A stretch of 64,000 nucleotides of DNA from Globodera rostochiensis (GCA_018350325.1 JAEVLN010000003.1:2651214-2715213); one strand, 5' to 3'; positions 44,916 through 62,430 are shown, counted from the first letter of the stretch. A program made the numbers and translations. The notes: generated by a model not told the origin, from the sequence alone.

Positions 44916-45206
44916 GACCACGCTAGTGTTTTCGCCTGACCTTCTTGACCCAAACAGAGTGGCGCTGTTTGGTGTTGTGCCCATTTTGAGCGGGGACAAC
45001 AGTTTTATGATTTCTGATCCGGAAGCTTTGAAGTACCTTTTGCTGATCGGAGAGAAGGTTCTTGGGCGCCCCATTACAAAGGGTTCGTCGGGGTGCTGAA
45101 AGCAAACGGAGTCAAATGCACGCTGGACAAGGTGGACGTCGAGGCGGACTTTGCCGTCAACATGGTCAAATGGTTTTATGAGACAGTGCCCACGGCGTCC
45201 GGATAA
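44916..45206 (+). pseudogene. Frameshifted remnant of an unidentified gene
   Basis: Plus-strand sequence encodes TLVFSPDLLDPNRVALFGVV...FMISDPEALKYLLLIGEKVL. After one frame change near 45075 it continues as KGFVGVLKANGVKCTLDKVD VEADFAVNMVKWFYETVP and ends at TAA 45204-45206. Both halves look like genuine folded-protein sequence with coding-like codon use, but no intron accounts for the frame change. I do not recognise the family. A single assembly error is an alternative to a pseudogene. Confidence 0.5.
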
Positions 45207-46265
45207 TGGCGGTGGTGGTGCGGACGATGGCAAATGATTACGGGGGGGGGGGGACTTTCCGGAATTCAACTTTCTCAATCTGCTATAATTGACTATTTTT
45301 TATTCCGATCATGTATTTAACTATAATTGACGCATTATTTTTATTTATTGTTTCAAAGGGAAAAGCATTCGATTTTGAAAATCTGGTCTTGATCGGATTA
45401 AAAGATCCGACTTTTGTGTTCAACTAAACCTAAAAATTTTATTAAGCAAATTAGTGCACTAAAAAAATTGATCCGATTTCTATTCGACACTCGAATTGGA
45501 AGCGGAGATACATACACCCCTAAAATATGACATGCCTAGTCGTTTTTTGAAAAAATGTTATCCATGCCCTCTGGCGTTTTGTTCCATTTAGTTTTTCAAA
45601 AAACCATCGAAATTCTCCAAATTGAAAGGGTTTGTTTGACCCGCCCGTCCCCTGATCAAAACATATCCCTGGACCAATCCCTCGCATCTTAATCTTCTTG
45701 CATTATCTTTCTGAACTCAAACTGCTTTTCTCCCTTTTTTATTGCATTTTGATGGGATTGAATGGAATGGAATTTTTTGGATGAATGAATCAACCACCCT
45801 CTTTTTTGCCGGCACCAACCGCTTCACACACAGCGCACAATCAGCGAAACCATCGCCGCCCGCCGCCACCCAATCAGCTTGAAAGCGTCCAGCGGCGGTC
45901 AATTTTTGTTGATTTTGGTTACTGCTGGCGTTCAGTTGGAGGGGGGGGGGGTGATTCACCGCATTTCTCTCTCTGTCCATTTCCCGGGATGGTCGTCCCC
46001 ATCGCCTCCTCTTCTGCGAGCCGTTCTGCATTTAAGCATCGGTAATTGGGGCGAACACATCATTCCGTTTTCATTTTCCATAAAATCGCTGGGGGAGGGG
46101 GGGGGGGATTCTTTTACAAAATTTATATTTTTAGAGCGAGAAAGGGTGCCATTGAATTTTTGGGGAGACAGAAACCTAACCTCTGGTGCTTTCGGAAATG
46201 GGTGGCATTGAATTAAATTTTGAAAATTTTCAGTATCCCCCCAACCCTCGGACCACTAACACAAG
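45207..46265. other. Intergenic
   Basis: AT-rich then GC-rich sequence with poly-G runs near 45240, 45940 and 46090. Open frames on both strands near 45720-46045 lack splice or domain support. Confidence 0.5.
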
Positions 46266-46684
46266 ATGAACAAGTGGGCTGTCCTCACTCCAATTGTGTA
46301 AGTAAAGGGAAATGCAAACTTTCGAACTCTTCGAAACCGTCGGGTTCCAAATGAGTCACATGGCCAACCATTTAAAATTATTGAACATTTTCCCCAGCCT
46401 TTTGATTGCCCTCATCTGCGGGTCGATTCGTGGCGCTGTTGTGCCGGGGCAGCAACAGCCGTCGGATGCGGCACTTCCGGCGGACTCGCAGCAAATTCCT
46501 GGTGGCGCATCATTTTTGAAACAAAATTTAAAATGCCCTGAAAAACGCATGGAATCTCGACAAAAAATTCATAAAATTTTAAGACAAAATGCGTGAAGTG
46601 AATGCCGGTATTTACCCTCCCTCTGATGAGCACCTACCCGAACCCAACAACGGCACCGACGACGCCACACCGGAAAAGCCGTAA
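46266..46684 (+). CDS. Small secreted protein with signal peptide
   Basis: Three exons (46266-46297, 46398-46501, 46584-46684) join in phase to 78 residues. The start MNKWAVLTPIV plus LLIALICGSIRG forms a textbook signal peptide, with cleavage likely before AVVPGQQQ. The mature part of about 55 residues is Pro/Gln/Asp-rich, hydrophilic and cysteine-free: PSDAALPADSQQIPDKMREV, NAGIYPPSDEHLPEPNNG, TDDATPEKP-stop. One N-glycosylation sequon (NGT) is present. No family is recognised. Secreted, short and disordered proteins of this kind include nematode neuropeptide-like and gland-secreted proteins, but neither role is shown by sequence. The join across both introns depends on consensus GT-AG signals. 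Confidence 0.7.
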
Positions 46685-46801
46685 ACGCGGGGTTTGAAAA
46701 CGTGAAGTGAAATGAACGAAATGATTTTTTTGTTTGTTTATTTCATGGCACAAAACATTTATCGTCATTTATATCGATAAATTTGCTGATATATTGTCAG
46801 A

Positions 46802-47032
46802 ATGAATTCGGATCAAAGCGCGGGCGCAGTGGGCGCGAAGTCGTCCAACCGAGCGTGGCAAGCTCCCACAAGTCCGAATCCCCCCAGGCCAAAAATGTCT
46901 CGGAGACCAAAACCTCTCGAACCCCCTCCCCCCACCTCCACGTCCGAATCCCCACAGGCCAAAAATGTCTCGGATTCCCTCAAGACCAAAAGCAGCTTCA
47001 AAGATCTCTGGAGCTTAACCAGGAGCGCCTAA
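46802..47032 (+). CDS. Hypothetical Pro/Ser-rich small protein
   Basis: An intronless frame of 76 codons starts MNSDQSAGAVGAKSSNRAWQ and ends LWSLTRSA. An internal DNA repeat of about 40 bp ('gtccgaatccccccaggccaaaaatgtctcgga') occurs twice but falls in different frames, giving ESPQAKNVS once in this frame and once in another. A neighbouring frame ends in a helix-like ELNQERLNERLRLLKMNP. Either frame, or a spliced or frameshifted mixture, might be real. No function is known. Confidence 0.3.
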   Translation: MNSDQSAGAVGAKSSNRAWQAPTSPNPPRPKMSRRPKPLEPPPPTSTSESPQAKNVSDSLKTKSSFKDLWSLTRSA

Positions 47033-48100
47033 ATGAACGACTCCGGCTGCTGAAGATGAACCCTAGTGTTAGCAACAGTTTTTGATTGCGATTTTCTAAA
47101 AGCGACCAACTCGCGCGCGATTTCTGTTGACACTAATATGTTCCCTAATTTATCACAAATTCATATTTTGAACATTAATTTGTGGCTAATGTCCGTCCCT
47201 AACAGAAGATGTTTCCTTACGAGACGACATTTTTATTATATATGCGCGTGCTGTTTGTCCTGAACAAAAAAAAAATGCAAATTTTGCATGAAACGAATGA
47301 AGAGGGGGGGGGGGGGGAATTCACCTCCCCCCCCCCGTCCATTTGTCCGTTGGCCCCCCCCCCGGCATTTGGCCATTCATTCTCGAAAGCGGACAGATAA
47401 GTTGCGCCTTCCTTCCTTGCCCCTAAATCTTCTCGCCAATTCCCGCCGGACACCCCCCCCCCCTCCCCCCAAATGCCATGCCATCCATCCTTTCCCATCC
47501 AACGCACTTGGGCTGGCCATGGGGCTCATCTCCCACCCAACACAAATGCATCTGCCAAATTTATCTCCTTCCAGCGAGAGAAGACAGACGAAGAATCCCC
47601 CCCCCCGGCGCTTTCTGACAGTCGTGGCGTCCACCTTAAGCTAAATTGTGTGAATTGGACGCACACAAAGTCCACGAAAGTTGGGCAAAATTAAGTGAAT
47701 TGAAGAAAAGTGTGCGCTAGACAAATATTAATTTTTATTCAATTTTAGTTTTACGATTTATTAAACTTGGAAATTTGCTAAAAGCAAAGAAAAGCCAAAT
47801 AAACAAAAAACAGAAGAACAAAAAACTCAGCATAGCATAGCTTACTTAAAGAAGCTTCTCCAATCGTCGAATTCGCTTCCATTTTTTGTCGCCGCCGGCG
47901 CCGCCACCTCTTCCCCCCGGGCATTATTGCCTTGACAGTTCAGCCTATCAATCATTTATGCAAATATACCCCCCCCCCCCCTATCATTTCCTCTCACTTC
48001 GATTCCATCTACATATTTCCCGGACGAAAGCGCAACAAATCGACCGAAAGAGATCGGAAGTGCGGACAGCAGCCGCAGGATGAATGGGATGAGGAAGAAG
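47033..48100. other. Intergenic, poly-C/poly-G rich
   Basis: Contains C and G runs near 47310, 47330, 47450 and 47970. No exon is supported. Confidence 0.5.
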
Positions 48101-49045
48101 AGGAGGATGAATTGGTGGATGAGGAATAAAGAGGAGAATGAGAGAGAAAGAAGATGAGGAAATTGGAGGGAAAAAGAGGAGGATGAATTGGTGAATGAGG
48201 AATAAAGAGGAGAATGAGAGAGAAAGAAGATGAGGAAATTGGAGGGAAAAAGAGGAAGAAGAGGAGAAAATTGGAGGGAAGAAAAGAGGAAGAAGATGAG
48301 GATGAATGGGAGGAAGAGGAAGGAGAAGAAGAAAAAGAGGATGAATAGGATAAAGAGGATGAGGATGAGGAAGAGAATGGATGGAAAGATAGAGAAAGAA
48401 GAAGAAGAGGAGGAAGAATGGGAAGAAAGAGAACGACGAAGAAGAGGAGGATGAATGGGAAGAAAGAGAAAGAAGAAGAGGAGGAGGAGGAGGAGGAGGA
48501 GGAGGAGGAGGATGAATGGGAAGAAAGAGAAAGAAGAAGAGGAGGAGGAAGAATGGGAAGAAAGAGAAAGAAGAAGAAGAGGAGGATAAATGGGAAGAAA
48601 GAGAAAGAAGAAGAAGAGGAGGATAAATGAAAAGAAAGAGAACGAAGAAGAAGAGGAGGATGAATGGGAAGAAAGAGAAAGAAGAAGAAGAGGAGGAAGA
48701 ATGGGAAGAAAGAGAAAGAAGAAGAAGAGGAGGAAGAATGGGAAGAAAGAGAAAGAAGAAGAAGAGGAGGATAAATGAGAAGAAAGAGAAAGAAGAAGAA
48801 GAGGAGGATAAATGGGAAGAAAGAGAAAGAAGAAGATGAGGAAGAATGGGAAGAAAGAGAAAGAAGAAGAAGAGGAGGATAAATGGGAAGAAAGAGAACG
48901 AAGAAGAAGAGGAGAATGAATGAGAAGAAAGAGAAAGAAGAAGAAGAGGAGGATAAATGGGAAGAAAGAGAACGAAGAAGAAGAGGAGAATGAATGAGAA
49001 GAAAGAGAAAGAAGAAGAAGAGGAGGATGAATGGGAAGAAAAGAG
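48100..49045 (+). repeat. GA-rich minisatellite, ~36-bp unit
   Basis: About 950 bp of the purine unit 'gaggataaatgggaagaaag' plus 'agaaagaagaagaaga', repeated with variation, with a pure 'gga' run near 48480. One strand is almost entirely purine. The long open frames here (Lys/Glu on plus, Phe/Leu/Ser on minus) are artefacts of the repeat. Confidence 0.93.
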
Positions 49046-49856
49046 TGGATGAGGAAGATAATTCTTCCGAAAAGAACGGACGGATTAATATGTGTGACGG
49101 GCTGTACATTTTGAGTACGATCTTCTGCTGTTCTTTCCTCCGCCAATTTGAGGGGGGCGGAGGGGGGGGGGGGGTGAATGAATGGCACCCGCCGGAATGA
49201 ATGGCACCCACCGCCAACTGTTGCAGTCATAAATGGAAAATGGAGAAAGATGGTTGGTTTGTTGTCCGCAAAATACGGAGATGAAATGTGTTGGTTGAAG
49301 AGATGCTTATCTGCCGATTTATTCATTGAAAGAGTCAATGGAATTTTGTGGAAAATTTAAATAAAAAATTGCAATAAAAATTGAATTGCTCTCCTCCCCA
49401 ATTTGGCCCTCAACACACTTTTTGTTGGCCCATTTCTTCAAAATTTAAGCAAGAAAATTTCGTCGATATCGCCCCGTCGTCAGTGCCATCCGTCCGTCCG
49501 TCGTGTTCCCCCCCCCCCCCCCCCACGTCAGTCCCAGTGGGTTTATGGTAGGCCCCTCCCCCCCACCTCCCCCAATGCCGCCCCTCTGCATGCCCCTTGG
49601 GCGTTGTGCCACTTCTGTCCTAATTCCATCCCCCAGGCACCAACGGCCGCCGTCCGCGAAAGGAAGGGGGCGGTGGCAGCCAATCGGCGGCGCCAATTCC
49701 CCGGGCGCTGTCCCTCCCCTCCCCTCACCAATCTTTCGGTTCGGCGCCCACGGCACGGCCATAAAAGTATTCTCGGAAGAATTGGGCTCTGCTGGGAATT
49801 TGCCCGCTTTCCTGCTGCTGCTGCGTTGAATTCCCCATCGGACGGACGGATCCCAA
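49046..49856. other. Upstream region of unc-3
   Basis: Contains a poly-G run near 49165, a poly-C run near 49510 and GC-rich sequence leading into the first coding exon. No separate gene is supported. Confidence 0.5.
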
Positions 49857-55074
<5,218 letters not shown>

Positions 55075-57296
55075 GCTGCGGGCGGGCGAAGGCCAAAGAA
55101 ATGGGCCGATTTTTGGCACACGATCTCCGGAATATCAATCAATACCAATCAATCAATTTGCAATGTTTCGATCGATCTCCCTTTTCCATTACAATACAAT
55201 AATAGCAAACAAAACACACAGAGACGAAAGATGATCAACAAAGAAATAAAGAAGAAAGATTTTGTTTTTGCCAACAATAATTGGCATTCTTACACCATTC
55301 GAAAAAGCCTTTATCGATCTGATGACGTCACGTTTACGCGAGAGCTAAGCCCGACTTACTCTAGATCAACTAAGTTTCCAAGCATCGAGACTCAAAAAAA
55401 AATCCCTGTGACTTTTCTCAAACCTATACCCGAGCTTCTCAAGCAGTTCACTGTGGTTGTGCCGCTAACGAACTGTCCGGAGTCGCCGCCCAAAACTCAA
55501 ATATATTTTTGCCACGTGTCGTACCGTCTCACCCGTCGCCTTTTCACGCCCAAAATTAATTCCAACAAAAATTCCACCAATTCCATTCATTCAAAAAGGA
55601 CGCACAGAAAGAGCAATACAATACAATACATGCATAATGTATGTATGTAAAAAACAGCAAAAAAAAAAAAGTGGGAAAGTTAGGGAGGCATTAAATGGTC
55701 CGATCGTAAGGCAATGAATTGGCGGGGGGCGGGGGGGGGGAATTTGAGGAGGGGGGAATTTGGGGGAAGGGGGGGGGGAATGAATGCGCTGTAGGGGGGA
55801 AGAAAGAGCGGTGATGTCCCTGCGCGCGAATTGCGGGCGGTTGGTCTCTGACTTCTTCAGCCCCATCAAATGTTGTTGTTTGTTTTGTGTACGACGAATG
55901 TATGCGCAGGTGGAGGGGGGGGGGGGGGGGGGACGCGTTCAATTGCTAAAACAGAGGGGAAGAAAAGAGGAGGAGGGGAACCGGTTGCCGGGCATCTCCA
56001 GTTCAGGAGGCAGCACATCATCGACATCATTCATGGACGCGCATCATTGAATGCATGAATGAGTCAAAGCGAGCCAAAGAAAGTGTTCGGCACCCAACGT
56101 GCCGTCCCACATTCAGCAGAGCATTCATTGATTAGTGCCGGCATTCCCTCCCCCCCCCCCCCGCGGGCACGGATGCTGATTTGTTGAATAATGCATTAAT
56201 TAGGGTTGCTCCCCGACTCCGACACTTCCGGCTCAGTCCCGAGACACCCTTCCCTTTCAATACCCCCGACATGGCGACCTTTCAAAAAAAAACCCCGGAA
56301 GAACCCCGCCATGCTCTCCCCCCCCCCCCCCCGAAACCCCACCGACAAACACCCCCCCCCCCCCCCCACACACACACACCACTAATGCCCCCAAGGGTCG
56401 GAGAGCAACTTATAAAAATAAGGATTACATCTCACAATGTTCTCAACAAATCATCTATTTATGCATCCCATGCACCAAAACCAACTTAACGAAAGCATAA
56501 ACAAACAATTACTAATGCCCCCCCCCTCCGGCAACACATTCCCCCCGAATACAAAGTCTTTTTTTTGAATTTCAACACGTATTGACTACAAACAAACAAA
56601 ACAAATTAATTTGACCCTTCTCCCCCCCCCCCCCCCCGTTTAATTCTCATTTCGTTTGTCTCTTCGCGCACATTCAGTCACCAGCCACAGCCCCACTTTG
56701 GGTCTGAATCAGCCACTCCCCCCCCCCCCCCCCCCCCGGCGCCTCTCTCCCCCCGCTCATACCATCGCCATTTTTACCAAAACGTAAAGACGGGAAGGCT
56801 AAATTGATTATATCCCACCCCCCCCCCCCCTCGGCCCCGACCAGCCCCGCCCCGTCGCCGCCGCCGATGACTCCGCCGCTCGTTCAACCGCCGCACAACC
56901 AAACAGTCAACAGCATCAACAGCAGCCGCAGCAAGCAGCACCTCGACCTTGCCTTGCCTTTGCCTCGCCCACCCACCGATTGCTCACCCCTTTTTTAAGA
57001 GAATGGTTGGTCACCGACCGATGCATTCCCTTCCCCCCCCCCATTTCACACGATCTCAAGAAGTGTAATGAATGTGCCCTCCTCCCATCGCCCGCCCCCC
57101 CCCGGGCGTTTGGTTGGTTGGTGGTGATTTACGTCATTCCCGTAAATTGTTTCTTCTCCGGATAATCGCATACATTTGTAATTCCTCTGAATTTCAATAC
57201 ATAAGCTCTGTTTGTTCCCTCCTCCAGATCAGCTTTTACACCTTACCTCAACGAATTAAACGCAAATTTTCTGCCCGGACAATTCGGCAAAAAAAA
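55075..57296. other. Intergenic between unc-3 and ifb-1
   Basis: Begins with the unc-3 3' flank, then AT-rich sequence with a CRE-like tgacgtca near 55323. Next comes a poly-G/poly-C-rich stretch (55725-56830) with pyrimidine runs of up to 17 C. An open frame at 55231-55650 has no splice or domain support. The last few hundred bases presumably hold the ifb-1 distal promoter. Confidence 0.5.
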
Positions 57297-60200
57297 ATGT
57301 CGGACGATTATCGCAGCTCAATTGGCCCCCGGCCGGCGTTCAATCGCAACTCCAACGCTTATTCCAGCACGAACGGACCCGTCGGTAAGTGCCATTTCAA
57401 ATGATGCCGTAACAAAATGCCGTGACTATGGGAGAGGAGTTCGGTGCGGGAGCGGATCCCGCGCGGCATTTTGCGGGGTCCCGCGCCGTCATACATTCCA
57501 GGCGCGGATTGCGGGATTTTGCTGGACTATTTTTTGGGCAAAAATGCAATTAATTCCCGAATTCTGCTCTTAACAGAAGAGCCCAAAAATCCCGGGGGAA
57601 TTTGGACTAATCTCTCGAACCGAACAACGAAAAATTGGACGAAAATCATTGGCTAAAAGAGGGGAGGGGGACGGACGGAATTGGGCTGACTGTTGGGGAC
57701 TCTCGAGTGCATTCTTCCCCCCCCCCCTCACTCACTCATCTCGATATGTTCTGTGCTGTGCTCCAAATTTGGCTGGACGGGGGATAATCCCCCCGGATCA
57801 TCGATCGCCCCCCCCCTCCCCAATTCTCCCCCCCCCATCACTCTCTGTGCTGTTTGTTCATCCGGTTCGTCTCCCCTCCCCTCCCCCCCGGCGCCCATTC
57901 CTTCACAAATGGCGGATTCCTCGGTCCGCTCGTCCTCCGCCTCCTCCTCCTCTCACCACCACCGCTTTTCAGCGGCTGGCGGCAACCGCGTGCTGAAGAT
58001 CGTCACGGAGACGATGTCGTCAACCGTCAGCGGTGGCGGCGGCGTGTCGCCCTTCGGCGCCAACGCGGCCCAAATCCGCGACTCGCGCGATCGGGAGAAG
58101 AAAGAGCTGAGCGATCTGAACGATCGGTTGGCCAATTACATCGAAAAGGTTGGGAGGAGACGCGGATGGAAATGCCAACTGCCAAATTCAGGTCCGATTT
58201 CTGGAGGCCCAGAACCGCAAGTTGAAGGCGGACCTGGACATGCTGCAAGGGCGTCGAGGCAAGGACACGATCACCATCAAGACGATGTATGAGAGCGAGA
58301 TCAACGTGAGTCATGGAATTCCGTTCAAAAAAGGGTTGGTCACCAACGACGACCCTTCGGGGCGGCCTGTTTAGTAGGGATTGCATTTCGCCGACAGCTA
58401 GCAGTTCGGGGTCGTGGGCAAGGTCCAAGTCGGTATTATTCGTGGCATCCCTAGTCCAACCCCTCAATTAATAAATGGCACTTTCAGACGGCCAAGAAGC
58501 TTATTGAAGACACCGGCAAATCGAAGCGCGAGTTGGAGGCGGACGTGGCCAAGCTGCAGCGCGACTTGGACGAGCAGCGACGCAAATATGAGGCGAGTGT
58601 GAAAAAAACAAAAATAAATAAATTAAATTAAATGTTATTTTTAGGAGGCGGTCCGAGTGCGGGCGGGTGACCGTGAGAAGCTGGACGACCTGCTGGTGCA
58701 GCTCAGCAACCTGGAGGCGGAGATCAGCCTGCTGAAGCGTCGCATTGCCCTGCTGGAGGAGGAGCTTGGCAAACTGCGCAAGGAGAACACGCGTTTGCAT
58801 TCGGACCTGCAGCGCGTGCGCGCGGAGTTGGACCAGGAGACGCTGAACCGAATTGACTACCAAAACCAGGTGCAGACACTGCTCGAGGAGATCGACTTCA
58901 TTCGACGGTAATTTTTGTGGCATTGTTTTTTGCAAGACCCCAACCTGCCCGTCCTTGCACAGCTCGCACGATCAAGAGATCAAAGACTTGCAAGCGATGG
59001 CCGCACGCGACACGACCAGCGAAAACCGCGAGTTCTTCCGCAACGAACTCGCGTCGGCCATCCGCGACATTCGCAACGAGTACGACACGTTGAACAACAA
59101 AAATCGCAACGACGTCGAGTCGTGGTACAAACTCAAAGTGCAGGAGATCGAAACGCAAAGCGCACGACAGAACATGGAGCAGGGCTACCAAAAGGACGAG
59201 CTGAAGCGTCTTCGTGTGCAGCTGACGGACCTCCGCGGCAAATTGTCCGACTTGGAAGCTCGAGTAAGGGAACAAACATAGCCTGAACAGCTTGGAATTC
59301 ATGGAATAGCAGAAAACCATTGAAAAAATTTCTCATTCTTTTGAAACGATCGAAAACACCCGCAAAGTTCAAGCCGTACATCTTTTTGTATGGGAATTAT
59401 ATATTGCCACGCTTTTCCCATCGCAGAACTCACTGTTGGAGAAGCAAACCCAGGAGCTGAACTACCAGTTGGAAGATGACCAGCGCGCGTACGAAGATGC
59501 GCTGAACGCGAAGGACGCGCAGATCCGCAAGATGCGCGACGAGTGCCAGGCACTGATGGTTGAGCTGCAGATGCTGCTGGACACCAAACAGACGTTGGAC
59601 GCCGAGATCGCCATCTACAGGAAGATGCTGGAGGGCGAGGGGGACGGGCCCGGGCTGAAGCAGCTCGTGGAGCAGGTCGTGCGCACGACCGGGATCAACG
59701 AGGTGGCGGACACAGGTTGGAAGTTGCTGTGCATGCACTTTTAAAAAACGAGCCCAAAATGTTTTTCAGAAACGATGCGCGTCGTGAAGGGCGAGACGTC
59801 CTCGCGACAGTCCTACCAACGGTCCGCCAAAGGGAATGTGTCCATTCAGGAGACGTCGCCGGAGGGCAAATACGTGGTGCTGGAGAACACCCACCGGTCC
59901 AAGGAGGAGGCCATTGGCGAGTGGAAGCTGAAGCGTCGCATTGACGGCAAGCGCGAGATTGTCTACACACTTCCGGCCAACTTTGTGCTGCGACCAATGG
60001 CCCGTCTCAAAGTGCGTTCGGACGCCGACCGATCGATTGATTGATTGATTATCGATTAATCGATTCGTCCCCAACCCCAAAATCGATTGGGCTTATTCTC
60101 TTTTTACAGGTGTGGGCCCGCAACCAGGGCGGCCTTCACGCGCCGCCGGATCAGCTGATCTTTGACGGCGAAGAATCCTTCGGCGTTGGCTCCAACGTGC

Positions 60201-60626
60201 ACACAATTCTCTACAACCGCGAAGGAGAAGTGAGTCGTCAGCCGGGGAAATGGCAAATGATGGCAGTGGCACATAACAAATAGTAATGTTCGAGAGTCTC
60301 GGGTTTCGAGTCTCGAGTTTTTTGGGGGCCAATCTCGGTCTCGAGTCTCGGGTAAGTTTCAGGTCTCGAACATCACTAATAACCAACATGGTGTTATGAG
60401 CCCGGACTTGAGGACCGATCGAGATTTCGATCGAGAATCTCGATCGGTCCGTGCTCTAGTTGCTGTGCGTACTGAATTTGTAATTAAAATGCTTCAAATT
60501 TTCACGGCATGGCATCCGTGTAAACCTCTGCTGCTGGCTGTGAATCATTCTCCAAATCCCTTGCAGGAACGTGCCACGCACATTCAGCGTTCGAGCCAGA
60601 CGGCCGCCGCCGCCGCCTCCGCCTGA
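57297..60626 (+). CDS. ifb-1: Cytoplasmic intermediate filament protein IFB-1
   Basis: Ten exons (57297-57384, 57973-58148, 58192-58305, 58488-58592, 58645-58907, 58963-59263, 59427-59715, 59770-60011, 60110-60229, 60567-60626) close in phase to 585 residues. The head [20 protein letters not shown] is followed by coil 1A ([20 protein letters not shown]), coils 1B/2 with the long lamin-type coil 1B, and the rod end [22 protein letters not shown]. The tail has a lamin-type Ig fold ([48 protein letters not shown]) and ends in an Ala-rich tail. A second start, ATG 57909 ([20 protein letters not shown]), reads straight into exon 2 in the same frame. This mirrors the A and B isoforms of C. elegans ifb-1, a partner of IFA proteins in epidermal attachment structures. 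Intron 4 uses a GC donor (GAG|GCGAGT). Confidence 0.95.
57700..57908 (+). promoter_or_regulatory. Probable second promoter of ifb-1 (isoform-B type start)
   Basis: The region is pyrimidine-rich (several C runs) directly before ATG 57909. The coding frame continues without a break into exon 2, whose internal TTTTCAG at 57966-57972 is the acceptor used by exon 1. The layout implies a separate transcription start or trans-splice site here. The exact element is not visible. Confidence 0.45.
60286..60460. repeat. Two short palindromic repeats in the last ifb-1 intron
   Basis: 60286-60376 is built of 'gtctcgag/ctcgagac' units with inverted ends atgttcgaga...tctcgaacat. 60397-60460 resembles the 51-bp MITE at 52280-52330 (gaccgatcgaga...gatcggtcc). 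No clean duplications flank them. Confidence 0.6.
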
Positions 60627-62430
60627 GGGGACGTCGTCCAACTCAGCGCCAATGGGACAGACAATTTGAGAGACTTTCGAGCCAATTCAATTCAATTAAA
60701 TTCCAATTTTGTCTGAAACGCTTTCCTAAAGCACAACGAATTACGAAATATTATTTAAGTTCCCGTAGTGAGTAGACGACAAAAATTATGGTTTTGGAGT
60801 TTTATTATTATTATTATAATAATATATCACTTTGCTCCAATAAATTGCATTGCCTTTTTGGCGCAGAGATTGGAATTTGGTGGGGGTGGGGGGGGGGGGG
60901 GTGAAAGTTATTTGCATGTTTTGAAGATGGGTGGACACGGACGGACGACGGGCAGAACATGACGGACGAAGCAGCCGCACATACCCCCCACCCCCCCCCC
61001 CCCCAAACCCCGTCCATTCTCCCCACATTTTTAAGTCCTTTTTTCGGTGAGAAAATCCCTGCGGGGGAGGCGGCAGCGCGGGATGATTGTGGACAGTGGG
61101 GGGGGGGGGGCCAAGGATGGGTGGGGGCCGGGGAGGGGATGAAAAACTCGAATTTTGAGGGGGGGGGGGATGAGCGCGCAGATGGGGGGGGGGTCGGGGG
61201 GGGGGATCCGGTTGTTGTGGGCAATGGGCAGCGGTGGCGGCGGTTGTGGTCACTCTGCGGCGCCAACAGTTGTGGCTGGCGGCGTGTGAAGGACAATTTT
61301 GCGTCAGCGAAAGTGAATTGAGAAAGAATCCCCGTCAAAATGTCCTTGAGGGGTTTTGGGGGGGGGGCGGGGGATGGTCAAGGCGAGCACACCGACAACT
61401 CCGACCACTGCACTTTGCTGAAGAAGCTGTGCCCAATGAAAATGCTGTTGGTCCCCTACTTAGATCCACCACAATGCTCCCCTCCGGCGATCGCACTTAA
61501 CCTTACCAAACAACCAACAATGCTTGTCTCGGGGATACGCCGACAACCATCATGACATGACATCAAAGTCTTCCAAATACGTCTCCCCCTCCCCCCTCCC
61601 CTTTCCTCTCCCCCCAATTTCGCCCTCCTTTCCCCCCCCCCACCTCCCGATGCCCCCACAAATCTCCTTAAATCCGCAATTACGCCACTTAACACCCCCA
61701 CCCCAATCAAATCGATCCCAGATTCCACCAAATCGCTTAAACTCTCGCGCAAATCGTTCCCCGCAACTTCTCTCCCCCACCCATTCACTTTTTACCCCTC
61801 CCCCCCTCCCCCAAATGTCCGTTAATTCCTTCTCAAAACCAACCAGTGCTGCCAAAATTTTGTTCCGACCCCCGGGGGGGGGGGGCAGCTGGTGGGGCCA
61901 AAAATGGCTGGAAGCCTTCGTTGGGATTTTGGGGAAGCCGGGTGAAAAAGTCGAAGCGCCAAAAAAGGCATTTTACCCCAGCACTACAAGTACCTATTAG
62001 CCGCCTCTACCAATATTCTTCTCAATATTTAAAAAAAAATGAAAATGCCAACGAAACTTTTGGCGTGCGCGCGGCGCGTTTGGGGATAATCGGCGAAATC
62101 TCGACGCCAAAACCCCCAAAGGGATTTGTTTGGCGTCGTAATTCCCTTGCCCCGGTCCATTTGTTGCTCGTCTCGTCTCATTCCTTCGATTCAATTCGAT
62201 CAGCTTGCTTTGCTGATCAATGGATTAATCGGATTTTGATGAGATTAAGCTGCCGTCGTGTATTTTGGTGGGCTTGTAATTCAAAGGGATTTTGCGTTTG
62301 CGCGAAAGTGAAAGGAAAAGGGAAAGGGGCGGCGGCAACAATGCCGCCGTCGTTTTTGGGGCGCTTTTCCTTCAGCGCCAGAGGCAGACACATTTTCCCC
62401 TACGGCGCGATCGGCCTCCCGACGACATTT
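60627..62430. other. Intergenic, poly-G/poly-C rich
   Basis: The 3' flank of ifb-1, then long poly-G (60885, 61100, 61160-61205) and poly-C (60990, 61630) tracts. Open frames on both strands (including one of 195 codons at 61846-62433) show no domain or splice support. Confidence 0.5.

Noticed and set aside
47956..49338. Long minus-strand open frames (402 and 460 codons) rich in Phe, Leu, Ser and Pro
   Set aside because: They are translations of the purine minisatellite; equivalent open frames exist in all phases.
55231..55650. 139-codon open frame in the unc-3 3' flank
   Set aside because: No domain, splice support or codon bias; AT-rich sequence readily gives such frames.
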